NCBI GenBank assembly: GCA_013329855.1
Contig: DUJI01000264.1
Location: forward strand, 1 to 5,222
Direction: 5' to 3'
Length of the DNA stretch: 5,222 nucleotides
Source of the DNA: Thermoplasmata archaeon
GTDB lineage: Archaea > Thermoplasmatota > Thermoplasmata > RBG-16-68-12
The notes beneath the pieces were generated by a model. It saw nothing but the letters and a program-made list of their open reading frames with translations. It searched no databases and had not been told where the DNA came from. Position numbers and translations under genes: made by a program. Shown one piece after another: positions 1 to 5,222 of the stretch. Numbering within the stretch: position 1 is the first letter of the stretch; the number at the start of each line of letters is the position of its first letter.

Positions 1-837
1 CATGAGGGTCCGGTCCCGGAACGTGGTGAGGAGCTCCTTGCACTGGGCGACGTAGGTCTCGTACTCCTCGACCTCCTTCTTCATGAAGTCGGTCGGGGGC
101 GTGCCGGGGTCGACCCCGCCCGCCTGGAGGAACATGTTGGCCACGCCGCCCGTGGTCAGCACCTTGTCCACGATGCCCTTCTCGAGCATGTGCTTGGACA
201 CCGCGATGGAGTCGTCCGCCTTCACGCCCCCGAAGATCGCGATCTTGGGCCGGTCCTGGCTCTGCACGGCGCGGCCCAGCATGGTGAGCTCCTTCTCCAT
301 GACCCGGCCCGCCAACGCGGGGAGGGCGTCCACGAAACCCACGAGGCTGGGCTGGGCACGGTGGGCGGCGGCGAACGCGTCGAGCACGAAGTATTGGGCC
401 AGAGGGGCGAGTTTCTTCACGATGTGCGTCTTCGCCATCTTCTCGATCTTCTGGTCGGCGAGCGCCTCCTCCTCGGCGAAGAACCGCACGTTCTCCAAGA
501 CGAGAACCTCGCCCACGTCGAGCGACCGGATCGCATCGAGGGCCGCTTTGTTGTACAGACCGTCCACGAACTTGACCGGTCGACCCAGGAGGGAGGAGAG
601 GCGCTCCGCGTGCGGCTCGAGAGACGTGAAGTCGTCCTTCCCCGGACGGGACTGGTGCGCGAGTACGACGACCTTCGAGCCCCGCAGGTCGCGGATCGTG
701 GCGAGGTGCTCCCTCAGCCGCGCATCGTTGAGGAGGGTCTTCGTCGCGGGATCGATGGGGGAATTGATGTCGACCCGCAGCAGCACGGTGCGACCCGAGA
801 GGTCAAAATCATCCATCGTGAAGAATGCCCGGGCCAT
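1..837 (-). CDS. pgk: Phosphoglycerate kinase, archaeal type (3' end outside window)
   Basis: This enzyme interconverts 1,3-bisphosphoglycerate plus ADP and 3-phosphoglycerate plus ATP in cytoplasmic glycolysis/gluconeogenesis. The 279 visible residues cover the N-terminal substrate-binding domain and the start of the nucleotide-binding domain. Family landmarks, in order: RVDINSP (21-27, usually RVDFNVP), AHQSRPG (60-66, the equivalent of SHLGRPKG), LENVRF (114-119), DAFAAAHR (153-160, usually DAFG.AHRA), GGVK (203-206) and the TTGG turn (228-231). Archaeal enzymes are roughly 400 residues, so the last third, with the terminal glycine-rich nucleotide loop, lies beyond position 1. The frame opens at ATG 837, with a second in-frame ATG at 816. 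I prefer 837 because a TATA-like box about 29 bases upstream fits a leaderless transcript, and no Shine-Dalgarno sequence precedes either ATG. The family call is secure; the start is less certain, since the protein from 816 (MDDFDLSG...) also looks natural. Confidence 0.95.
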   Translation of the reverse strand, partial: MARAFFTMDDFDLSGRTVLLRVDINSPIDPATKTLLNDARLREHLATIRDLRGSKVVVLAHQSRPGKDDFTSLEPHAERLSSLLGRPVKFVDGLYNKAALDAIRSLDVGEVLVLENVRFFAEEEALADQKIEKMAKTHIVKKLAPLAQYFVLDAFAAAHRAQPSLVGFVDALPALAGRVMEKELTMLGRAVQSQDRPKIAIFGGVKADDSIAVSKHMLEKGIVDKVLTTGGVANMFLQAGGVDPGTPPTDFMKKEVEEYETYVAQCKELLTTFRDRTLM

Positions 838-860
838 GGCAAGCGAGGCAATTTCCGGGG

Positions 861-880
861 GGATAATAGAGTTTTCCTTA
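861..880 (-). promoter_or_regulatory. TATA-like box and purine-rich BRE upstream of pgk
   Basis: Read on the minus strand, the A-rich stretch AAGGAAAAC is followed directly by TCTATTATCC, an arrangement like an archaeal BRE plus TATA box. The AT-rich core is centred near 866, about 29 bases from the A of ATG 837. Transcription would therefore start at or just before the start codon, giving a leaderless mRNA. Position and composition are visible; use as a promoter is inferred. Confidence 0.55.
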
Positions 881-908
881 GAACGATACTGAGCCGGAGT
901 CCATGCGG

Positions 909-940
909 AAAAACCGGGCCGCGAGAACGTCGCGGCCGGG
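909..940 (-). terminator. GC-rich hairpin followed by five T on the minus strand (terminator-like)
   Basis: The arms 914-924 and 930-940 pair as eight perfect base pairs (917-924 with 930-937), one G/G mismatch, then two more pairs, around the five-base loop 925-929. On the minus strand the hairpin is followed by TTTTT (909-913), the classic shape of an intrinsic terminator pointing toward pgk. The odd feature is its place: between divergent genes, upstream of the pgk promoter, with no known gene to terminate. It could end a short minus-strand RNA, shield pgk from upstream transcription, or act as an attenuator if pgk has a second promoter further upstream. Archaeal termination depends mainly on the T-tract, so the hairpin itself may serve another purpose. 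Confidence 0.45.
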
Positions 941-970
941 AGGCAAACGCGTCCCGCGCGGACCTCCCGG
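936..970. repeat. Inverted repeat overlapping the terminator-like hairpin
   Basis: CCGGGAGG (936-943) and CCTCCCGG (963-970) form a perfect 8-bp stem around a 19-base loop. Bases 936-940 are also the outer part of one arm of the neighbouring hairpin (914-940), so a single RNA cannot form both complete structures. On the minus strand this repeat comes first, which is the order of an antiterminator before a terminator. The pairing is visible; the regulatory reading is inference. Confidence 0.4.
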
Positions 971-1009
971 GTCGACGGGAAATGATGGCTGTTCTCAAAG
1001 CTCGGAACT

Positions 1010-1026
1010 AGGCTGCAAGCCTTTTT
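1010..1026 (+). repeat. Short inverted repeat and T-run just before the DnaA-like gene
   Basis: AGGCT (1010-1014), the three-base loop GCA and AGCCT (1018-1022) form a 5-bp hairpin, and TTTT follows immediately. It ends 14 bases before ATG 1041, so it could be an operator-like palindrome or a small 5'-leader structure. The T-run read on the minus strand (CTCTAAAAAG) also resembles a TATA box that would drive RNA toward the 936-970 repeat. It is short enough to be chance. Confidence 0.25.
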
Positions 1027-1027
1027 A

Positions 1028-1033
1028 GAGGGG
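1028..1033 (+). promoter_or_regulatory. Weak Shine-Dalgarno sequence for the DnaA-like gene
   Basis: GAGGGG lies seven bases before ATG 1041 and partly matches the anti-Shine-Dalgarno complement GGAGG. An in-frame TAG at 1026-1028 lies just upstream, so 1041 is the earliest possible start in this frame. I see no convincing TATA box for this gene. The best is the weak AT-rich patch at 979-986. Confidence 0.4.
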
Positions 1034-1040
1034 CATCCGG

Positions 1041-3149
1041 ATGGCGCGCCCCATCCGGGGAAGACCCACGCCCGAGGACCTTCTGCTTCCAGAGGGCAAG
1101 CTTATCCGCACCACCCGAGGCGGAGCCAGCGCACTCAAGCAGCTGCTGCTCGATCTCAAGAAGTACTCCTTCTCCGGGTACGTGAGGACGGTACGGACCC
1201 GCGAGGGTCGGCGCTCGGAGGGGATTATCCTGCTTCGGGCAGGGACCCCGGAGGCCAGCCTCCATCTGCGAGGGGACGAGCAGGAGCGAGGACGGGCCGC
1301 CCTGAAGAAGGTCTGGCAGGACTCGTACGACGACGAGACCACGATCGAGCTGCACGCGCGCGTGGACATGGACAACCTCGTCGCGGAGTACGCGGACGCA
1401 ATCCTCGAGCGACCTGCCAAGGTGGTCAAGAAGGCGAAGGTCGCGCAGGCCATCGACCGCGCGGAGATCGAGACGCGGCTCCGCGCGTGGAAGGAACGGG
1501 GCTTCAACGTCAGTTCCGTGGAGAGCACCCTCGTCGGCGACCCCGTGGCCCTGACGGGCGCCTATCTCGCCCTCCTCGAGGCCGTGCGACGGGCCGAGGC
1601 CGTCGAGGAGACGCTCAAGGCACTGGACGCGACCGGCTTCGAGGCTCGGGCGACTGCCCTCCGCGAGAAGATCCGCGATCCGGTTCACCACCCCGACATC
1701 GACGCGGAGGTGGAAAGTCTCCGCGACGCCGTCGAGAGCGCCAAACGGGTTGAGGCGCGCCGCAAGCTGGAGGTCGCGCGGGAGCGCGATTCCCAGGAAC
1801 GGACGAAGAAGGTCCTCGAGCTCGTCCTGCGGCAGCGCGAGACCCTGCGACCCGAGTCTCCCGCGCCGTCCCGGGAAGAGGTCGCGCGGGTCCTCGAAGG
1901 ACCGGCGCCCACGCGCGACGTCGCGACGAACCTGATCGAGCAGTACACGTTCGATGCCTTCGTCGTGGGGGAGAGCAACCGCTTCGCCCACGGCGCCGCG
2001 TTCGCGGTGGCCAAGCAACCGGGGAACACGTACAATCCCCTCGTGGTCACCTCAGGTCCGGGCCTCGGGAAGACCCATCTCCTCCACGCGGTCGGCAACC
2101 ACCTGCGGGTGCATCGGCCCGAGGCCAAGGTCCTCTACCTCTCCTGCGAAACCCTCGTCGCGCAGCTCGACGGCGAGCGGGGCGGCAGCGCGGCGCAGAG
2201 CCTCTGGGAACGCCTTCGGGGACTCGACTGCCTCCTGCTGGATGACCTCCAGGCCCTCAGCGGAAAGCACGAAGCGCAGGAGGAAATCCTGCATGCGTTC
2301 GAGGCCCTCGTGAACGCAGGCCACCAGATCGTGCTCGCGTGCGACCGGCCGCCCAAGGCGATCACCCAGCTCGACGAACGGCTCGTCTCCCGGTTCGAGT
2401 CGGGTCTCCTGGCGAACATCCTCGCGCCCGACCTCGAGACGCGGAGCCTCATGCTCCGCCGCAAGGCGAAGGACACGAAGCTCGCGGTGGACGAAGACGT
2501 CATCTCTTACATCGCCAACCTGGTGGAGGACAACGTCCGCGAACTCTACGGGGCGCTGAACCGCGTGGTGGCCTTCTCCTCTCTCATGGGTCGACCGATC
2601 ACCCGGGACCTGGCCAAGGAGGTCCTGCGCGAGGCGACCCCGGAGCCGGCCAAGCCGGAGAAGCCGGCGGTCCCAGCCGTGCCCAAGCAGCTCACACCGG
2701 GGCGCAGCTACCTCGTCGAGGAGGACCGCCCCGATCAGGCATACGAGCTGCTGGGCAAGGCGCTCGAGGGCGACAAGGGCGGCCTGCTCATCACCCGCAC
2801 GAACCCCAAGCGGGTGCGGGAGCGCGTCTCTCTGGACACCATCCGGGTCCTGTGGCTCACGGACCGGGAGGAGAGCATGGAGGAGACGATTCCCCCGGCC
2901 CTGGAGCGCATCGTATACGAGATCGAGGGGTTCATGTCGAAGCATCCCCAGGGCTCCGTCATGCTCGACGGACTCGAGTACCTCGTCTCCAACAATTCCT
3001 TCGACGCCGTGCTCCGTTTCGTGCGCCGTCTCGTGGACACGGTCTCGGAAGGGCGCCACATCTTCTTGATCTCCCTGGGCCCCGCCACGGTCAAGGAACA
3101 GGAACTCAAGATGCTCGAGCGGGAAATGGAAGTCGTCCAGGCCACGTAA
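1041..3149 (+). CDS. DnaA-type AAA+ ATPase fused to a C-terminal DUF835 domain
   Basis: A 702-residue, apparently cytoplasmic protein with no signal peptide or membrane segment. Residues 27-110 (LKQLLLDLKKYSFSGYV..., then a hydrophobic strand and a G.AL helix) resemble a PATAN/DUF4388-like domain, a tentative call. Residues 137-285 are charged and helical, partly coiled-coil. Residues 300-531 closely match bacterial DnaA domain III: N-box YTFDAFVVGESNRFAHGAA (302-320), Walker A SGPGLGKTH (338-346, Ser at the first Gly), Walker B LLLDDLQ (398-404), sensor I ACDRPPKAI (433-441), arginine-finger motif SRFESGL (450-456, Arg451) and sensor II NVRELYGALNRV (498-509, Arg500). After a Pro/Lys linker (532-551), residues 552-700 are DUF835: GRSYLVEE, ITRTNP, VLWLTD, MLDGLEYLVSNNSFD, IFLISLGPATV. 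DnaA domain IV and its DHRTV signature are absent, so it should not recognise DnaA boxes in the known way. ATP binding and nucleotide-dependent assembly are likely; the role is unknown. Protein databases may label it DnaA or Hda-like; it is not an established archaeal replication initiator. Confidence 0.92.
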   Translation: MARPIRGRPTPEDLLLPEGKLIRTTRGGASALKQLLLDLKKYSFSGYVRTVRTREGRRSEGIILLRAGTPEASLHLRGDEQERGRAALKKVWQDSYDDETTIELHARVDMDNLVAEYADAILERPAKVVKKAKVAQAIDRAEIETRLRAWKERGFNVSSVESTLVGDPVALTGAYLALLEAVRRAEAVEETLKALDATGFEARATALREKIRDPVHHPDIDAEVESLRDAVESAKRVEARRKLEVARERDSQERTKKVLELVLRQRETLRPESPAPSREEVARVLEGPAPTRDVATNLIEQYTFDAFVVGESNRFAHGAAFAVAKQPGNTYNPLVVTSGPGLGKTHLLHAVGNHLRVHRPEAKVLYLSCETLVAQLDGERGGSAAQSLWERLRGLDCLLLDDLQALSGKHEAQEEILHAFEALVNAGHQIVLACDRPPKAITQLDERLVSRFESGLLANILAPDLETRSLMLRRKAKDTKLAVDEDVISYIANLVEDNVRELYGALNRVVAFSSLMGRPITRDLAKEVLREATPEPAKPEKPAVPAVPKQLTPGRSYLVEEDRPDQAYELLGKALEGDKGGLLITRTNPKRVRERVSLDTIRVLWLTDREESMEETIPPALERIVYEIEGFMSKHPQGSVMLDGLEYLVSNNSFDAVLRFVRRLVDTVSEGRHIFLISLGPATVKEQELKMLEREMEVVQAT

Positions 3150-3161
3150 GCGTCGGGCGCC

Positions 3162-4463
3162 TCAGGCCCTGGCCGCCCGCGACGTCTCCTTCTGGAACTC
3201 CTTCAGGAAGCGGATCGCTTCGCTCCATTCCTCGTTCTTCACGTGGGCGCTCGCCTCCTTCAGGATTCCCACGGGCTTGGACAGGTCGCTCCCGTGGACC
3301 TTCATCTCGAGGAGGGCGTTCCGAGCCTCCCGCATCTCGGCCTGGACGAACTCGGGCACGGCCTGCAGCAACCGCTCCTGGGACTGGCGAGCGAAGCGGA
3401 GGCTCCCCGGGAGATCGCGACGGTCCGCGGCCTCGCGCCCCTGCCGCAGGAGGCGCTCCACCTCGCGGGTGTCCATGCCCAGGCCCCGCACCTCGGCCAT
3501 GAGGTGCTCCGTAGAGTCCAGGATCTTTCGTCCCTCCAGGTACTCCTTGGCCTGGGAGGCGAAGGCGTGCCGAGCGCTCTGGAAGGAATCCCACGCGCCG
3601 TCGTAATTGTGCTGCTCGAGCTTGGCGAGTGAACTTTCGAGGAGGGGGCGGGCCAGCGCGGCGGCCTGTCCGGGTCCCGCGGCCTCGACCTCGGACGCGA
3701 AGGCCTCGAAACGACTTCCGATGTACTCCACGAACGCGAGGTCCAGGGAGCGGCGCGCGTCGGAGATCAGGCGGACGGCCTTCTCCATCTCCTTGCGCTT
3801 CCCGGCCTCGACCGCGCCCGCGATGAGCCGCTTGCCTTCGTCAATCCCCACGCCGATTCGCTTCGCACTGACGAGGAGCGGCTTGACCTCGTTCACGAGT
3901 CGCGGGAGCTCGCGGGCGATCAGCTTGCGGTCCCCGAAGGGGAGGTCGTGCCTCTGCATGCGGACCTCGCCCCGAAGGGCCGCCACCCTGGCGTCGATGC
4001 CAAGCCGGAGGGTTCGCACCGCGGCGGGTGCGCGGGGTGCCGTCGGAGGGGCCGTGGGCCGTTCGGGCTCGGGAGGCGGCTCTGCCGCAGGCTCGCCTTC
4101 GACCGCGAAGCGCACGCCGCAGCTTGGACAATGATTCGCGTCGGCGGGGACGGCCGCCTTGCAGACCGGGCACTCGTATTCGGTGGACTCCCCCTCGGAG
4201 AACTCCGCGCCGCAACCCGGGCACACCTTCTCGTCCGGATGGACGGCCGTGTCGCAGACGGGGCACAGGAACTGCTGCTCGGGTTCCTCCTTGGCGGCGG
4301 GGACCTCGGGCTCGGCCGGCTTCGATTCGGCGAGGAGATCCTTCGTGCTCCGATGGTCCCCCGCGACGTTCTTCAACGTCTCGAAGATCTCGGGCTGGTC
4401 CGACCTGCCTTCCATGATGGACGCGAGGATGTCATCAATGCTCTTGCCCTCGCTGACCCGCAC
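3162..4463 (-). CDS. Zinc-ribbon protein with long helical C-terminus (start unresolved)
   Basis: I do not recognise a named family. From GTG 4463 the product is 433 residues: a short acidic/helical segment (IDDILASIMEG, 9-19), two CX2CX10CX2C zinc ribbons (Cys67/70/81/84 and Cys98/101/112/115), a Pro/Ala/Glu linker (123-148), then about 280 residues of predicted amphipathic helix. The helical part holds degenerate repeats beginning near residues 204, 329 and 391, with the pattern Gly-x-Asp, a Leu/Ala-rich helix, an acidic turn and a second helix. No catalytic motif, signal peptide or membrane segment is visible, so a cytoplasmic scaffold or adaptor is the likeliest role (inference). It converges on the DnaA-like gene with only 12 bases between stop codons. 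GTG 4463 is the only ATG/GTG/TTG start after an in-frame TAG at 4605-4607, yet the same frame encodes a third matching ribbon upstream. The real protein probably starts earlier (see 4464-4613). Confidence 0.85.
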   Translation of the reverse strand: MRVSEGKSIDDILASIMEGRSDQPEIFETLKNVAGDHRSTKDLLAESKPAEPEVPAAKEEPEQQFLCPVCDTAVHPDEKVCPGCGAEFSEGESTEYECPVCKAAVPADANHCPSCGVRFAVEGEPAAEPPPEPERPTAPPTAPRAPAAVRTLRLGIDARVAALRGEVRMQRHDLPFGDRKLIARELPRLVNEVKPLLVSAKRIGVGIDEGKRLIAGAVEAGKRKEMEKAVRLISDARRSLDLAFVEYIGSRFEAFASEVEAAGPGQAAALARPLLESSLAKLEQHNYDGAWDSFQSARHAFASQAKEYLEGRKILDSTEHLMAEVRGLGMDTREVERLLRQGREAADRRDLPGSLRFARQSQERLLQAVPEFVQAEMREARNALLEMKVHGSDLSKPVGILKEASAHVKNEEWSEAIRFLKEFQKETSRAARA

Positions 4464-4613
4464 GTCGAGCGATTCCCCGGACGATTCCCCGCCCAGGTCG
4501 AACAGGCTCAGGTCCGTGAGGCACGACGGGCAGTTCTGCGCGCCTGCGTCGATCGTCGCGTCGCAGACGGGACAGACCTTGGTCTCTTTGGGAGGCGTAC
4601 GACTCTACCTCAT
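4464..4613 (-). other. In-frame N-terminal extension: third zinc ribbon behind an ATG-AGG-TAG
   Basis: Directly upstream of GTG 4463 and in the same frame, codons 4604-4464 encode a further ribbon, CPVC-x10-CPSC (cysteine codons between 4574 and 4521). Its spacing is identical to the two downstream ribbons, and it is followed by an acidic linker. No ATG, GTG or TTG codon lies in this stretch. The nearest start is ATG 4613-4611, followed by AGG and then TAG (4607-4605). A TATA-like box near 4650 would place transcription start about ten bases before that ATG. So the ATG is well placed but the third codon is amber. Possible causes are a sequencing or assembly error, a recent inactivating mutation, amber readthrough or pyrrolysine insertion, or a non-standard start such as ACG 4598. 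With the ATG the protein would be about 483 codons. Confidence 0.6.
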
Positions 4614-4646
4614 CGATTCGACGCGGGATTCGGACCCGTCGCGAGC

Positions 4647-4653
4647 GATAAAG
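4647..4653 (-). promoter_or_regulatory. TATA-like box for the zinc-ribbon gene
   Basis: The minus strand reads CTTTATC, centred at 4650 in an otherwise GC-rich context. Transcription would begin near 4623-4626, about ten bases before ATG 4613. A second, weaker AT-rich patch (CACTTATCA, 4679-4687) lies upstream. Promoter use is inferred from composition and spacing only. Confidence 0.4.
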
Positions 4654-4712
4654 ACTTTCTGGTCTCGGTACAGAGAATGATAAGTGCTCAATTCGGATAA
4701 CGAGCGCGATAC

Positions 4713-4720
4713 CGTTAAGT
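4713..4720 (+). promoter_or_regulatory. Possible TATA-like box for the KaiC-like gene
   Basis: CGTTAAGT, centred near 4717, is the AT-rich patch best spaced for the rightward gene. It would give a transcription start near 4742 and a leader of about 20 bases that includes the GAGGAG ribosome-binding site. GATAACG at 4696-4702 is an alternative. The match to an archaeal TATA box is weak. Confidence 0.25.
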
Positions 4721-4750
4721 GAACCTTTTCCCCGTGCGATGGACGTCGGC

Positions 4751-4756
4751 GAGGAG
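4751..4756 (+). promoter_or_regulatory. Shine-Dalgarno sequence deciding the KaiC-like start
   Basis: GAGGAG sits five bases before ATG 4762 and matches the anti-Shine-Dalgarno complement well. It supports ATG 4762 over ATG 4739, which is in a different frame and does not lead into the conserved ATPase sequence. Confidence 0.6.
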
Positions 4757-4761
4757 CTCGC

Positions 4762-5222
4762 ATGGGTTTCCGGTCGTCCATCGACGGACTCGACAAAGTC
4801 ATCCGGACGGAGATCACTCCGCCCAAGGTCATCCTCGTCACGGGACCGCCCGGCGCGATGAAAACGTCCTTCTGCTACGCCCTCATGTCCCGCTACCTGA
4901 AGGACACGGGCGAGTTCGGGTTGTACACCACGCTGGAGGAGACGGTCCAGTCCCACTTGCGGAACATGGAATCCCTCGGGATCGACGTCTCCTTGAACAT
5001 GCAGATCAGCGACTTCACGGATCTGCGGGAGATCGATGCGGTCGTGGGTCCGGACGACCAGACGGACTACATCGCCTTCATCGAGAAGATGATCACCCAC
5101 TTCAAGAAGCTCCACGGACCCAAGTTCCGCGTGTTCGCCCTTGATTCGCTGGGCGCGTTGTACTCGCTCATGGAGAACAACGAGAACATGCGCAAGCGGA
5201 TGTTCTACTTCTTCAAGATGCT
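4762..5222 (+). CDS. KaiC/RAD55-like RecA-fold ATPase (3' end outside window)
   Basis: The 153 complete codons encode the N-terminal half of a KaiC-type ATPase domain (RecA superfamily). The entry motif SSIDGLDKVI (5-14) is followed by a P-loop, GPPGAMKTS (28-36), in which the usual last glycine before the lysine is Met33, while Lys34 and Thr35 are kept. TTLEET (56-61) matches the KaiC segment carrying the paired catalytic glutamates (Glu59, Glu60), and RNMESLGID (67-75) fits the helix that follows. FRVFALDSLGAL (122-133) is the Walker B strand with Asp128. Archaea carry many such paralogues; some are linked to signalling, motility or DNA repair, but the exact role cannot be read here. It starts 148 bases from ATG 4613 of the divergent zinc-ribbon gene, so shared regulation is possible. 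Thirty or more residues of the ATPase core and any second domain lie past the right edge. Confidence 0.88.
   Translation, partial: MGFRSSIDGLDKVIRTEITPPKVILVTGPPGAMKTSFCYALMSRYLKDTGEFGLYTTLEETVQSHLRNMESLGIDVSLNMQISDFTDLREIDAVVGPDDQTDYIAFIEKMITHFKKLHGPKFRVFALDSLGALYSLMENNENMRKRMFYFFKM

Noticed and set aside
190..1011. 273-codon plus-strand ORF across pgk and the intergenic region
   Set aside because: It is antisense to clear phosphoglycerate kinase motifs and shows no family features.
838..1040. Possible tRNA in the structured intergenic region
   Set aside because: No T-loop GGTTCRA consensus, acceptor stem or cloverleaf spacing; only the inverted repeats described.
1102..1110. TTATCCGCA, one mismatch from the DnaA box TTATCCACA, inside the DnaA-like gene
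   Set aside because: About one such near match is expected by chance in a window this size on two strands. It is isolated, lies in coding sequence, and the protein lacks the domain that reads DnaA boxes.
1008..2018. 336-codon minus-strand ORF opposite the DnaA-like gene
   Set aside because: It has no recognisable domain and its composition (R, L, D, V, H) is typical of the antisense of a high-GC gene. The plus strand here carries unmistakable protein motifs.
2052..3059. 335-codon minus-strand ORF opposite the AAA+ and DUF835 regions
   Set aside because: Same antisense pattern; the plus strand encodes the conserved ATPase motifs and DUF835.
3150..3161. Bidirectional terminator between the convergent genes
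   Set aside because: The gap is 12 bases with no T-tract in either direction and only a 4-bp GGGC/GCCC pairing nearby.
4628..4697. Direct repeat ATTCGGA (4628-4634 and 4691-4697) in the divergent promoter region
   Set aside because: Only seven bases and two copies, with no palindromic arrangement; too little to call an operator.
3948..4700. 250-codon plus-strand ORF opposite the zinc-ribbon gene
   Set aside because: The opposite strand carries repeated CX2CX10CX2C ribbons in frame; this one has no motif and overlaps the promoter region.

Overview
The window looks like chromosomal DNA of a high-GC archaeon, most likely an uncultivated member of the Thermoplasmatota. The support is an archaeal-type phosphoglycerate kinase, a DUF835 domain (typical of Euryarchaeota and Thermoplasmata), a KaiC/RAD55-like ATPase, a multi-zinc-ribbon protein of a kind common in these genomes, and promoters with TATA-like boxes, one at the distance expected for a leaderless transcript. 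The taxon is inferred; no rRNA or other marker is present.

Layout. Positions 1-837 (minus): 5' part of phosphoglycerate kinase, running off the left edge. Positions 838-1040: divergent intergenic region with two strong, overlapping and mutually exclusive inverted repeats, the distal one followed on the minus strand by five T. Positions 1041-3149 (plus): a 702-residue multidomain protein and the centre of interest. It has a possible PATAN/DUF4388-like N-terminal domain, a charged helical region, a complete AAA+ module very like domain III of bacterial DnaA, and a C-terminal DUF835 domain where DnaA would carry its DNA-binding domain IV. Positions 3162-4463 or further (minus): a convergent gene for a protein with CX2CX10CX2C zinc ribbons and a long helical C-terminus. 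Its frame stays open upstream through a third, N-terminal zinc ribbon, but the only upstream ATG is separated from it by an in-frame TAG. Positions 4605-4761: divergent promoter region. Positions 4762-5222 (plus): N-terminal part of a KaiC/RAD55-like RecA-fold ATPase, cut by the right edge.

How the genes may work together. Apart from the glycolytic/gluconeogenic pgk, the genes look like regulatory or scaffold proteins: two P-loop ATPases of different superfamilies, a ribbon-plus-helix adaptor-like protein, and a DUF835 module otherwise found in archaeal sensor-like proteins. No function is established from the sequence. The best lead is a DnaA-like ATPase with no DnaA-box-binding domain, in a lineage that normally initiates replication with Orc1/Cdc6.
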